Assembly (NCBI GenBank): GCA_021824285.1
Contig: JAKAKZ010000006.1
Coordinates: 1-45,120, forward strand
Source of the DNA: a bacterium
Lineage (GTDB): Bacteria; Patescibacteriota; Patescibacteriia; SG8-24
DNA: 45,120 bases
Direction: 5' to 3'
The notes under the pieces are model-generated. The model saw only the letters and a program-made list of their open reading frames with translations. It searched no databases and was not told the DNA's origin. A program made the translations under genes and the position numbers. Of this stretch, positions 30,692 through 39,530 are shown one piece after another (position 1 is the first letter of the stretch; the number at the start of each line of letters is the position of its first letter).

Positions 30692-30697
30692 ATTAAT

Positions 30698-32200
30698 ATG
30701 CAATCAGAAAATCCCATCGAGGAGTCGGCCGTACGTCTGGAACGGCTTAACGCGCTCATCGCCGACGGCATCGATCCATATCCGTCGGCGAGCGCCCGCA
30801 CCCACAAGATCAGCCGGCTGCTTGCGGAGTTTGAGGCGCTGGTGGCCTCCCAGGAACCGGTCACGGTCGCCGGCCGCATTCGGGCCGTCCGCGGCCACGG
30901 TGGCGCGGCCTTCGCCGACTTGGAGGACGAATCCGGCAAGATCCAGCTGCATCTCAAGTCTGACGTGCTCGGCGCGGCCAAGTTCGCGTTTTTCGAGAAT
31001 CGCGTCAATCTCGGGGATTTCCTGCAGATCACGGGTGCGGCCTTCGTCACGCGCCGCGGCGAGAAGTCGTTGGAGGCACGCGATTTGACGGTCCTCACCA
31101 AGGCGCTGGCGCCGTTGCCGGACAAATGGCACGGCCTCACGGACGTGGAGATCCGCTACCGCAAGCGCTACCTGGACCTCATCGCCAGCCCGGAGGTCCG
31201 CGGCATTTTCCGCAAGCGGTCGCTTATCGTGCAGACCATCAGAGATTTTTTCCACCGTGAGGGTTTCATGGAAGTGGAGACGCCGATCCTGCAGCCCATC
31301 GCCGGCGGCGCGACCGCCCGCCCGTTCATCACGCACCATAATGCCCTGGACATCGATCTCTACCTGCGGATCGCCCCGGAGCTTTATCTCAAGCGTCTGG
31401 TCGTGGGCGGCTTCGAGCGCGTTTTTGAGATCGCCCGCTGTTTCCGCAACGAGGGCATCGACCACGCCCATAATCCGGAATTCACGCAGATCGAGTTCTA
31501 CCAGGCTTATGCCGACTACAACGACCTGATGGCCCTGACCGAGCGCCTGCTGCCGGAGATCGTCGGCAAGGTGACGGGCGGCAATACGCAGGTGACTTAT
31601 GCCGGCAAGACGGTCGATTTTGCGGCACCCTACCCGCGACTCAGTTTCCGCGATGCGCTCTTGGAGTACGGCGATTTCGACATCGAGAAGTATCCGGACC
31701 GCCATTCGTTGGCCAAGGCGGCGGCCGCTTGCGGCGTAGCTGTTGAGGACAAGGACGACCGTGGCGCCATTTTCGACAATCTTTACAAGAAGTTCGTCCG
31801 CCCGCGGATTGTGAACCCCACCTTTATCATCGACCAGCCGGTGGAGCTGTCGCCGCTCGCCAAGAAGAAGCGCGGCGACCAGCGTTACGTGGAGCGGTTC
31901 CAGCTGGTGCTCGCTGAAGGCACGGAACTGATCAATGCCTTTTCGGAGCTGAACGATCCGATCGACCAGCGTCAGCGCTTCGAAGAGCAGGAGCGGTTGC
32001 GCGAAAAGGGCGATGAGGAGGCCCAGCACATGGACGAGGACTACGTCGAGGCGCTGTCCGTCGGCCTGCCTCCCACGGCTGGTTTCGGCATGGGCATCGA
32101 TCGCCTGACTGCCATCCTGACCGATTCGCACAATCTCAAGGAAGTGATCCTTTTCCCGACTTTACGCCCTCTGCCGCCGGAGGCGGACAAGAAAGGCTGA
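30698..32200 (+). CDS. lysS: Lysyl-tRNA synthetase, class II
   Basis: A 500-residue class IIb synthetase. N-terminal OB-fold anticodon-binding domain (VTVAGRIRAVRGHGGAAFADLED), motif 1 around FHREGFMEVETPILQPIAGGATARPF, motif 2 FEIARCFRNEGIDHAHNPEFTQIEFY and motif 3 GFGMGIDRLTAILTD. Length is typical (~500). Located between greA and rdgB with gaps of six and five bases, so it is part of a housekeeping operon. Confidence 0.97.
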   Translation: MQSENPIEESAVRLERLNALIADGIDPYPSASARTHKISRLLAEFEALVASQEPVTVAGRIRAVRGHGGAAFADLEDESGKIQLHLKSDVLGAAKFAFFENRVNLGDFLQITGAAFVTRRGEKSLEARDLTVLTKALAPLPDKWHGLTDVEIRYRKRYLDLIASPEVRGIFRKRSLIVQTIRDFFHREGFMEVETPILQPIAGGATARPFITHHNALDIDLYLRIAPELYLKRLVVGGFERVFEIARCFRNEGIDHAHNPEFTQIEFYQAYADYNDLMALTERLLPEIVGKVTGGNTQVTYAGKTVDFAAPYPRLSFRDALLEYGDFDIEKYPDRHSLAKAAAACGVAVEDKDDRGAIFDNLYKKFVRPRIVNPTFIIDQPVELSPLAKKKRGDQRYVERFQLVLAEGTELINAFSELNDPIDQRQRFEEQERLREKGDEEAQHMDEDYVEALSVGLPPTAGFGMGIDRLTAILTDSHNLKEVILFPTLRPLPPEADKKG

Positions 32201-32205
32201 AAAAA

Positions 32206-32808
32206 ATGAAAATATTGGTCGGTACAGCCAATCCCGGCAAGGCTCGCGAGCTCGTGGAGCTGCTGGCCGGAACCGGCATCGAAGTCGTCTCGCTTCGCGA
32301 TGTCGGACTCTCGGCCATTGAGGAGACCGGGACGACTTTCGAGGAGAACGCCCTGCTTAAGGCCCGCACCTACGCCGCGGCGAGCGGACTGCCGTGCCTC
32401 GCTGACGATGGGGGACTGGAGATAGATGCCTTGGACGGCGCGCCGGGCGTCTATTCGCACCGCTGGGCCGGCGAACAGGCGTCGGATTTCGATTTGGCCG
32501 AGAAGGTCATCGTCAGTTTGGCCGACGTGCCGGCTGACGGCCGGTCGGCTCGGCTGCGCACGGTCCTGGCGTTCACGATGCCCGATGGCGAAAGCCTGAC
32601 CGTCGACCGTTCCATCGCCGGACGGATCGCGATGTCATATGATCGAGCCAAAATCCAATCCGGCTATCCCTACCGTTCGCTGCTCATCGTGGACCGTTAC
32701 GGGAAGTTGTTCGCGGATCTGACACACGAGGAGCATGAGGCGGTAAACCATCGTAGGGCCGCGTTGCGGGAGATACTGCCGACCGTCATCGAGATGCTGA
32801 AAGTTTAG
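32206..32808 (+). CDS. rdgB: Non-canonical purine NTP pyrophosphatase (RdgB/HAM1 family)
   Basis: A 200-residue house-cleaning enzyme that hydrolyses dITP/ITP and XTP to the monophosphates, keeping deaminated purines out of DNA and RNA. Motifs: ILVGTANPGKARELVELL (nucleotide-binding start), ETGTTFEENALLKARTYA, CLADDGGLEIDALDGAPGVYSHRWAG (catalytic Asp pair) and AVNHRRAALREI near the C-terminus. The usual SYR motif before the end is replaced by NHRRAA. It complements endonuclease Q, which acts on deaminated bases already in DNA. Confidence 0.92.
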   Translation: MKILVGTANPGKARELVELLAGTGIEVVSLRDVGLSAIEETGTTFEENALLKARTYAAASGLPCLADDGGLEIDALDGAPGVYSHRWAGEQASDFDLAEKVIVSLADVPADGRSARLRTVLAFTMPDGESLTVDRSIAGRIAMSYDRAKIQSGYPYRSLLIVDRYGKLFADLTHEEHEAVNHRRAALREILPTVIEMLKV

Positions 32809-32840
32809 AGCTGCCCCGCCTCCTATCTTTAGTCTGAGAT

Positions 32841-32938
32841 GGCGGGAAAAGTTGGGAGTTATTCGTCCTAAATTGCGCTCAACAGCGCAATTTTTTATAA
32901 ACATTTAGCGCTAAACCGTAAACTCCCAACTCCTTCAG
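32841..32938. repeat. Heptad-repeat arms around a terminator (locus 8)
   Basis: Three 7-base units at 32841-32861 (ggcggga, aaagttg, ggagtta), an intrinsic terminator at 32870-32896, then five units at 32904-32938 (tttagcg, ctaaacc, gtaaact, cccaact, ccttcag). GTTGGGAGTT and AACTCCCAAC are an exact inverted pair. Same architecture as loci 1 and 5. Confidence 0.78.
32870..32896 (+). terminator. Intrinsic terminator after rdgB
   Basis: Perfect 10-bp stem AAATTGCGCT / AGCGCAATTT with a 4-base loop and a T-run to 32896. Confidence 0.9.
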
Positions 32939-32947
32939 CGGCAATGC

Positions 32948-32976
32948 TTGCCGCAAGCCACTCGCCGTGGCATGAT
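32948..32976 (+). promoter_or_regulatory. Candidate promoter of serS
   Basis: TTGCCG (32948-32953), 17-base spacer, CATGAT (32971-32976). The transcript would start near 32983 with a short leader before ATG 33008. The same CATGAT -10 variant is used before the 54-residue gene. Confidence 0.5.
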
Positions 32977-33007
32977 AAAGGAGCGCAGAGTGCGCATATT
33001 TTTGCTT

Positions 33008-34276
33008 ATGATCGACATCAAACTCGTGCGGGAAAATCCGAACGGCGTGCGCCAGGGAGCGGCCGCCAAGAATGTGGACGTGGACATCGACGCCATCCTG
33101 AAACTGGACTCCGAACGCCGTCGGCTGATCGGCGAATCGGAAAAACTGAAGGCGGACCAGAACCGCGCCTCCGACGAGATCTCCAAGGAGAAAGATGCGG
33201 CGGCACGCCAGGCTAAGATCGCCGTCGTGAAGGAGTCAAAGGAAAAGATGAAGGCACTCGAGTCAGAGCTGCAGGCCGCCGAGGCGGCGCTCGACAAGGC
33301 CCTGCGGCTCATACCGAACCTGCCGCGTCCCGACGTGAAGATCGGCAAGGACGATACTTTCAACTACGTGATCCGTAGCTTCAAGGAACCGACCAAGTTC
33401 GGTTTCGAACCGAAGGATTACATGACGCTTGGCGAGGCGCTCGACATCATCGACACGGAGCGGGCCGCCAAGGTCTCAGGCGCCCGTTTCGGCTACCTCA
33501 AGGGCGATGGGGCCATGCTGGAGTTTGCCTTAGTTCAGTACGCGCTGCATCTGCTGGCGGCCGAGGGTTTTACGCCGGTAGTGCCGCCGGTGATGGTGGG
33601 TGAACGCGCGATGGCGGCGATGGGATACCTGGATCGCGGCCGCGATGAGATTTACCGTCTGCAGGAAGACAATCTCTATCTCGTCGGCACCTCCGAGCAG
33701 TCCATCGGTCCGATGCACATGGACGAGACGTTCCGCGAGGCCGAGCTGCCGCGCCGCTATGTGGGTTTCTCGACCTGCTTCCGCCGTGAGGCCGGCTCCT
33801 ACGGCAAGGACACGCGGGGCATCCTGCGCGTGCACCAGTTCGACAAGCTGGAGATGTTCTCCTTCACCGTGCCGGAGAAGTCCGACGACGAGCATCTCAA
33901 GCTATTGGCGCTGGAAGAGAAGCTGCTGCAGGGCCTGGGCCTGCCGCACCACGTGCTCGGTATCTGTTCCGGCGATCTCGGCGATCCGGCGGCTCGGAAA
34001 TACGACTTGGAGACCTGGATTCCGTCGCAGAAGACCTACCGCGAAACGCATTCGACTTCTACCTGCACGGATTACCAGTCGCGCCGCCTGAACATCCGGG
34101 TGCGGCGCGATGACGGACGGATGGAGTTCGTGCACACGTTGAACGGCACGGCCTTCGCCATCGGCCGCATCATCATCGCCATCATCGAGAATTTCCAGCA
34201 GGCCGACGGTTCCATCGAGATTCCGGCGGTCTTAGCGCCCTACATGGGCGGCAAGACGCATATCCGTCCGGCCTGA
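33008..34276 (+). CDS. serS: Seryl-tRNA synthetase
   Basis: A 422-residue class IIa synthetase. The start MIDIKLVRENPNGVRQG is canonical, so ATG 33008 was preferred over the in-frame TTG 32948 and ATG 32972. The N-terminal coiled-coil arm (residues ~28-105) binds the long variable arm of tRNA-Ser; motif 2 is FRREAGSYGKDTRGILRVHQF and motif 3 NGTAFAIGRIIIAIIENFQ. Length is typical. Also used for selenocysteine tRNA in organisms that have it; no sel genes are seen here. Confidence 0.97.
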   Translation: MIDIKLVRENPNGVRQGAAAKNVDVDIDAILKLDSERRRLIGESEKLKADQNRASDEISKEKDAAARQAKIAVVKESKEKMKALESELQAAEAALDKALRLIPNLPRPDVKIGKDDTFNYVIRSFKEPTKFGFEPKDYMTLGEALDIIDTERAAKVSGARFGYLKGDGAMLEFALVQYALHLLAAEGFTPVVPPVMVGERAMAAMGYLDRGRDEIYRLQEDNLYLVGTSEQSIGPMHMDETFREAELPRRYVGFSTCFRREAGSYGKDTRGILRVHQFDKLEMFSFTVPEKSDDEHLKLLALEEKLLQGLGLPHHVLGICSGDLGDPAARKYDLETWIPSQKTYRETHSTSTCTDYQSRRLNIRVRRDDGRMEFVHTLNGTAFAIGRIIIAIIENFQQADGSIEIPAVLAPYMGGKTHIRPA

Positions 34277-34284
34277 AACCGCCT

Positions 34285-35427
34285 ATGGCCCGACCCCAGG
34301 GGACCAAGACCTGGATCGAAGTTTCCCGCGGCGCGCTCCGCGCCAATGCGGCGGCTTTGAAACGTTCGGCACCGAACAGCCGGCTCATTTGCGTGGTCAA
34401 ATCCAACGCCTACGGCCACGGCACGGCGGAGACGGTCCGGGCCCTGCGCGGCCGAGCGGACTGGTTTGCGGTCGACTCTTTGGCGGAAGCGCAGGCCGTG
34501 CGGTCGGCTGCGGCGGCCGAACCAGTCCTGATATTGGGCTACACGCTCCACGAAAACCTGAAGGCTGCCGTCCGGTCCGGCTTCCGTCTCACCGTTTACA
34601 ATCCAGAAACGGCTCGGCAGCTGGCTGTCTTGGCCACCGCCCGCCATCCGGCGCATGTCCACCTGAAAATCGAAACCGGAACGTCGCGGCAGGGGATACT
34701 GGAGGACGACCTGCCGGCGCTCTTGAGGATCCTGCGGCGCAATCCGCACGTCATCGTGGAAGGCGCTTCGACGCACTTCGCCAATATCGAAGACACCACG
34801 GATTCGTCCTACGCCCGCGGCCAGCTGCGCCGCTACCTGAAAGCGGTGGCGGTCATCGAGTCCAGCGGCCGTCCGGTCGCCGTGAAGCACACCGCCTGCA
34901 GTGCGGCGGCCATACTTTTTCCGGAAACGCATTTCGATGCCGTGCGGACGGGGATCGCTCTTTATGGGCTTTGGCCGTCGGCGGAAACGAAAGTCTCGGC
35001 GCGGTCTTCCGGCCGTTCCCTGGAATTGCGCACCGCGCTCGTCTGGAAGACGCTCGTGGCGCAGGTCAAGGCGCTGCCGGCCGGAACGCCGGTGAGTTAC
35101 GGATTGACCGAGAAGCTGACCCGCCGCTCCAATGTGGCCGTGATGCCGATTGGCTACTGGGACGGGCTGGACCGCGGCCTGTCATCGGTCGGGCATGTCC
35201 TGATTCGCGGTCGTCGGGCCAAGATCCTCGGTCGCGTCTGCATGAACATGTGCGTCGTGGACGTGACGGAGATTCCTGGCGTTCGGCCGGAGGATGAAGC
35301 CATCATCATCGGACCACAAAAAGAAGAACGCATTGCGGCGGAGGAAGTCGCGCGTCAGCTCGGCACCATAAATTATGAAGTGGTCACTCGCATCAACCCG
35401 ACGCTTCCTCGGGTGCTGGTCGCCTGA
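34285..35427 (+). CDS. alr: Alanine racemase
   Basis: A 380-residue fold-type III PLP enzyme that interconverts L- and D-alanine for peptidoglycan. PLP lysine in VVKSNAYGHG (K39), catalytic Tyr in VSYGLTEKL (~271), GTSRQGI and MPIGYWDGLDR match the family. Starts nine bases after serS and ends five bases before ddl, the next enzyme of the D-Ala-D-Ala branch. Confidence 0.95.
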   Translation: MARPQGTKTWIEVSRGALRANAAALKRSAPNSRLICVVKSNAYGHGTAETVRALRGRADWFAVDSLAEAQAVRSAAAAEPVLILGYTLHENLKAAVRSGFRLTVYNPETARQLAVLATARHPAHVHLKIETGTSRQGILEDDLPALLRILRRNPHVIVEGASTHFANIEDTTDSSYARGQLRRYLKAVAVIESSGRPVAVKHTACSAAAILFPETHFDAVRTGIALYGLWPSAETKVSARSSGRSLELRTALVWKTLVAQVKALPAGTPVSYGLTEKLTRRSNVAVMPIGYWDGLDRGLSSVGHVLIRGRRAKILGRVCMNMCVVDVTEIPGVRPEDEAIIIGPQKEERIAAEEVARQLGTINYEVVTRINPTLPRVLVA

Positions 35428-35432
35428 CGCTT

Positions 35433-36599
35433 ATGCCCAATAGCCGCAGGAAAATCCGGGTCGCGGTAATCTACGGCGGCCAATCAGGCGAGCATGAGGT
35501 TTCCGTGCAGACCGCGGCTTCCGTGCTCGCGGCGCTCAACCCGAGGCGCTATGAAATTCTGCCCGTCCTTGTCGATCGTGAAGGACGCTGGTCCGTAGAA
35601 ACAGCACTCTTGCCGGCCGCACGGCACGGCCGTCCGCCGGTCAGTGGGCCCCGTGCTCTGCTGCCGAACGGCGGTACCGTGGCCTTGAGCCTGCCCAACG
35701 GACGTCAGGCGGAAAGGATCGACTTCGTCCTGCCGCTCATCCACGGCACCGGCGGGGAAGACGGCTGTCTGCAAGGTCTCCTGGAGCTGACTGGCTTGCC
35801 ATATGCCGGTAGCGGCGTGTTGGGTTCGGCGCTCGGCATGGATAAGATCGCGCAGAAGATGGTCTTGGCCCAGGCGGGCCTGCCGCTTGTCGCCTATCGC
35901 CATTTTACGGATGCGGATTGGACTGGCGAGCGGTCACGCATCATCGCGGAGATTGAAGAGGCGCTCGGCTATCCGTGCTTCGTCAAACCGGCAAATCTCG
36001 GTTCGTCGGTCGGCATCAGCAAGGCCCATCACCGCCGGGAACTGCTCGCGGGCGTTGTTGACGCATTGCGCTATGACCGCCGCATCATCGTGGAGCGCGC
36101 CGTGCCTCAGGCGCGGGAAATTGAGTGCGGCGTGCTCGGCAACGACCGGGCTCGAGTCTCGGTCTTCGGCGAGATTCGCCCATCCAACGAGTTCTACGAT
36201 TACGACGCCAAATACTTGAGCGGCAAATCAGCAATGGAGATTCCGGCCGATCTGCCCGCTGAAACGTGCCGCGAGATGGCCGAGATGGCGCGGAACGCGT
36301 TCCGGGCCTTGGACTGCGCCGGCATGGCCCGCGTCGACTTCCTGGTAGCGCGCGCGACGAACGATATCTACCTGAACGAAGTCAACACCGTCCCGGGCTT
36401 CACGCGGCACAGCATGTTCCCTAGGCTTTGGGAGGCGAGCGGGTTGCCGTATGCGGGCCTGTTGGATGAGCTGATCGCCGCGGGCCTGGAACGTCACCGC
36501 ACCCGCGCCTCGCTCCAGCGTATATATGAAACCGCTGCGCAAGCAGCGGCTACCAGGAAAACTTCACGCGTCCGCCGCAAAGCACCCCGTAGAAGTTAA
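35433..36599 (+). CDS. ddl: D-alanine-D-alanine ligase
   Basis: A 388-residue ATP-grasp ligase that makes the D-Ala-D-Ala dipeptide for peptidoglycan precursors. Seen: VAVIYGGQSGEHEVSVQTA at the start, LIHGTGGEDGCLQGLLELTGLPYAGSGVLGSALGMDKI, CFVKPANLGSSVGISK, and the C-terminal DFLVARATNDIYLNEVNTVPGFTRHSMFPRLWEASG. The serine/Lys loop and Mg-binding EVN are intact. A basic tail (TRKTSRVRRKAPRRS) extends ~20 residues past the usual end. Located in an alr-ddl-ftsQ order resembling a dcw cluster remnant. Confidence 0.96.
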   Translation: MPNSRRKIRVAVIYGGQSGEHEVSVQTAASVLAALNPRRYEILPVLVDREGRWSVETALLPAARHGRPPVSGPRALLPNGGTVALSLPNGRQAERIDFVLPLIHGTGGEDGCLQGLLELTGLPYAGSGVLGSALGMDKIAQKMVLAQAGLPLVAYRHFTDADWTGERSRIIAEIEEALGYPCFVKPANLGSSVGISKAHHRRELLAGVVDALRYDRRIIVERAVPQAREIECGVLGNDRARVSVFGEIRPSNEFYDYDAKYLSGKSAMEIPADLPAETCREMAEMARNAFRALDCAGMARVDFLVARATNDIYLNEVNTVPGFTRHSMFPRLWEASGLPYAGLLDELIAAGLERHRTRASLQRIYETAAQAAATRKTSRVRRKAPRRS

Positions 36600-36602
36600 G
36601 GT

Positions 36603-37640
36603 ATGTTCGGACTTCAGCCGCGCCCCCAGCGCCGAAAATTCAAGGATTTCGCCAGGAACCAGTACGGCCACGCCGGCGGTTTTAACCATCGTTCTTCCCG
36701 CAAGCCCGCGCCGGCACGACGTGCCGTGCTGGCCGTTTTTCTGGCGGCGCTCGCGGCCGTGGTCGTCGGCACGGTTTTTTGGTTCGTCGCTTGGGGCGGC
36801 ACGCTGCGGGTGACCGAAATTGACGTGCGCGGCGCTTCGCCGGCGACCGAGAAGCGGATCCGTGCCCTGGTCGATGAGAGCTTGGCCGAGCGGATTCTGG
36901 GTTTCCTGCCGCGCACTAACGTACCCTTGTTCGATTCAGCCGCGCTTGAATCCGCCATTCGCCGGAATTTTTTCCTGGATTCGCTGACCGTCACGACGCG
37001 CCTGCCTCGCAACCTGACCGTGGAAGTGAAGGAGAAGCAGGTCCGGGCCGTGATGATCTCGGGCAGCCGCTTCCTAGGGCTCGATGCCTCCGGATTCGTG
37101 GTGCGCGACCTGACCGACAAGGAGGTCCGGGATATCGTGGACCTGCCGGAAGACATGGCCGGGCTCATGGCACCGTCGCTTGGCGCCGAGCAGATTGTCC
37201 TGCCCAAGGAGGCTGCGGGCGGCTCGGTAAGGAAGAACCGCAACCCTTTACCATTGTGCGTGGACGGCACGCACTATGACACGGCCCGCCCCGGCGATCC
37301 TACGCCGGGTAAACAGGTCTTTTCGCCGGCCATCATGGAACTTGTCATGACGGCCTATTCGCGCCTGCCGGATATCGCCGGGCCGGTGCGCTGGTTCAAG
37401 GTGGACGAGGCCGGCGAATCGGTGCAGGCCACACTGACAGACGGTTGGGACGCCTACTTCACTTCTGCTCTGCCTTTTGACAAGCAGGGCAGCAACTTGG
37501 TCCTGGTCCTCAAGGACAAGGTCAAGGACCGGATTGCTGACCTTCTATATATAGATCTGCGCTACAACGAGAGGATTTTCATCAAATATAAGGAGGGGAC
37601 TGCGGCGGGGGATAGCTCGGCCGCCCCGCCGAAGCCTTGA
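36603..37640 (+). CDS. FtsQ/DivIB-like cell-division protein
   Basis: A 345-residue bitopic protein: a ~40-residue basic cytoplasmic head (RPQRRKFKDFARNQYGHAGG...), one transmembrane helix (RAVLAVFLAALAAVVVGTVFWFVAWG, ~40-65), a POTRA domain (LRVTEIDVRGASPATEKRI ... NLTVEVKEKQVRAVM) and an FtsQ-type beta domain. The position after ddl is the classical ftsQ place. It has a ~50-residue insertion (residues ~185-240) relative to short FtsQ proteins. Its partners FtsB/FtsL are not in view. Ends 71 bases before ftsH. Confidence 0.82.
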   Translation: MFGLQPRPQRRKFKDFARNQYGHAGGFNHRSSRKPAPARRAVLAVFLAALAAVVVGTVFWFVAWGGTLRVTEIDVRGASPATEKRIRALVDESLAERILGFLPRTNVPLFDSAALESAIRRNFFLDSLTVTTRLPRNLTVEVKEKQVRAVMISGSRFLGLDASGFVVRDLTDKEVRDIVDLPEDMAGLMAPSLGAEQIVLPKEAAGGSVRKNRNPLPLCVDGTHYDTARPGDPTPGKQVFSPAIMELVMTAYSRLPDIAGPVRWFKVDEAGESVQATLTDGWDAYFTSALPFDKQGSNLVLVLKDKVKDRIADLLYIDLRYNERIFIKYKEGTAAGDSSAAPPKP

Positions 37641-37711
37641 TTTTAAGGCTAACTTGCCAAGTTTCGACCATCTGTTAAGGTGGTTTTTGTCCTTTACAAC
37701 GAAGGTTCTCA

Positions 37712-39499
37712 ATGCAAGCCAAAAAGACGATTTTGCTCTGGCTGCTTCTGACCGGATTGTTTCTGCTCATCTGGCGCGCCACCATGGAAGCCAACCGGAA
37801 CGAGCAGACCGAGGTCGGCGTCGGTGAGATCGTCCGACTGGCCGAAACCGGTGAAGTGAAATCCGTGGTCATCGAAGGGAATTCGGTCACCCTGACGCCG
37901 GGCGCGACGAGCGCGTCGCACGTCAGGTACGTGGCCATCGCCGACAGCGCCAAACCGGAACTGATCCGGATCCTGGTGGAGCGGCACATCCCGTTCGAAG
38001 AGCGGGTGCCTTCGCAGTTCATGCCGATGGTCATCAGCATGCTGCCGTGGGTCGTCCTGGCCATCGTGCTCGTGTTCTTCATGAGCAGCATCGGCTCGCA
38101 ATCGCGGAACGCCAGCGCCCAGATCAAGTCCAAGTCCAAGATGGCCGAAAACGTCGCAACCAGATTCAGCGACGTGGCCGGCGTGGACGAGGCGGTCGAG
38201 GAGGTACGCGATCTTGTCTCATTCCTCAAGCGCCCGAAGGATTTCGGTCGTCTGGGCGGCCGCGTGCCCAAGGGCGTGCTCTTGGCCGGACCGCCCGGTA
38301 CGGGCAAGACGCTGCTGGCGCGGGCCGTGGCCGGCGAGGCCGGAGTCCCGTTCATTTCCGGCAGCGCCTCCGAGTTCGTGGAGATGTTTGTCGGCGTCGG
38401 CGCTTCGCGCGTCCGCGACCTGTTCGCGGAGGCCCGCCGGCACGCCCCGGCCATCATCTTCATCGATGAGATCGATGCCGTCGGGCGCAAGCGCGGCGGC
38501 GTGTCGAGCGGCAGCCACGAGGAACGTCAACAGACGCTCAACCAGATTCTGGTCGAGATGGACGGCTTCGCGGAGAACAGCGGAGTCATCGTGCTCGCGG
38601 CGACCAACCAGCCGGAGGTACTCGACGGCGCGCTTTTGCGCGCCGGGCGGTTCGACCGGCGGGTCTACATGCCGCTGCCCGACGTCCGCGGCCGCGAGGC
38701 CATCCTCAAGGTCCACGCCAAGAACAAGAAGTTCGACGACACCGTTGATCTGACAATTCTGGCCCGAGGCACCGCCGGAATGACCGGTGCGGATCTCGAG
38801 ATGCTGCTCAACGAAGCGGCGCTCTATGCTGCCAAGCTTGGCCATCCGGCGATCAGCGGTTCCGATCTGGAGTACGCGCGTGACAAGGTCATCGCCGGAC
38901 CGGAACGCAAGAGCTCGCTGCTCACGCCGCGCATCAAGTCCGTCGTCGCTTACCATGAGGCGGGCCACGCCGTCACGGCCTGGTTCACCAAGAACTGCGA
39001 CCCGGTCTACAAGGTCTCGGTCGTGCCGCGCGGCTCGTCCCTGGGCCATACCCAGATCTTGCCGCAGGGCGACCGGCCCCTGAAGAGCCGCAATCAGCTG
39101 CTCGACGAGCTGGTCTGCCTGTTCGGCGGACGGGCGGCGGAGAAGAAGGTCGCCAGCGGCGACTTCACTACCGGCGCCTCGGACGATATCGAGCGGGCGA
39201 CGGCTATCGCTCGGCGGATGGTCACCGATTGGGGCATGGCCGAGAACCTCGGTCAGCGCACCTTCGGCGAAAAGGAGCACGGCATCGTTTTCGAGAACGA
39301 ACGCCGCGACTACTCCGATGCCACGGCGGATCTGATCGACAAGGAGATCAGGCGCATCCTGGATCAGGCGTTCGGCCGGACGGAAAACGTCCTGACGGAA
39401 CACTGGGATAGGGTAGTGGCACTGGCCGAGGCTCTGCTGGCCGAGGAGACCGTCGACGGAGCCAGGCTGGTGCAGCTGCTCGGCGAACGTCCAGAGTAA
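37712..39499 (+). CDS. ftsH: FtsH, membrane-anchored AAA+ zinc protease
   Basis: A 595-residue FtsH: transmembrane helix 1 ([15 protein letters not shown]), a ~95-residue extracytoplasmic domain, transmembrane helix 2 ([19 protein letters not shown]), AAA domain with Walker A GPPGTGKT (~193-200), Walker B IIFIDEID, pore [16 protein letters not shown] and [15 protein letters not shown], and the protease motif [11 protein letters not shown] (HEAGH ~414-418). It degrades misassembled membrane proteins and regulators. GAAGG lies six bases before the ATG, one of the better Shine-Dalgarno sites on the + strand. Typical FtsH is longer at the C-terminus; here it ends shortly after the protease domain. 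Confidence 0.97.
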   Translation: MQAKKTILLWLLLTGLFLLIWRATMEANRNEQTEVGVGEIVRLAETGEVKSVVIEGNSVTLTPGATSASHVRYVAIADSAKPELIRILVERHIPFEERVPSQFMPMVISMLPWVVLAIVLVFFMSSIGSQSRNASAQIKSKSKMAENVATRFSDVAGVDEAVEEVRDLVSFLKRPKDFGRLGGRVPKGVLLAGPPGTGKTLLARAVAGEAGVPFISGSASEFVEMFVGVGASRVRDLFAEARRHAPAIIFIDEIDAVGRKRGGVSSGSHEERQQTLNQILVEMDGFAENSGVIVLAATNQPEVLDGALLRAGRFDRRVYMPLPDVRGREAILKVHAKNKKFDDTVDLTILARGTAGMTGADLEMLLNEAALYAAKLGHPAISGSDLEYARDKVIAGPERKSSLLTPRIKSVVAYHEAGHAVTAWFTKNCDPVYKVSVVPRGSSLGHTQILPQGDRPLKSRNQLLDELVCLFGGRAAEKKVASGDFTTGASDDIERATAIARRMVTDWGMAENLGQRTFGEKEHGIVFENERRDYSDATADLIDKEIRRILDQAFGRTENVLTEHWDRVVALAEALLAEETVDGARLVQLLGERPE

Positions 39500-39505
39500 A
39501 TCCAG

Positions 39506-39530
39506 ACCCCACGTACTCGTGGGGTTTTTT
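39506..39530 (+). terminator. Intrinsic terminator of ftsH
   Basis: Perfect 8-bp stem ACCCCACG / CGTGGGGT, loop TACT, then six T residues and more T-rich sequence. Confidence 0.92.

Noticed and set aside
30704-32131. 475-residue minus-strand ORF opposite lysS
   Set aside because: Exact antisense of a clear lysS; no independent support.
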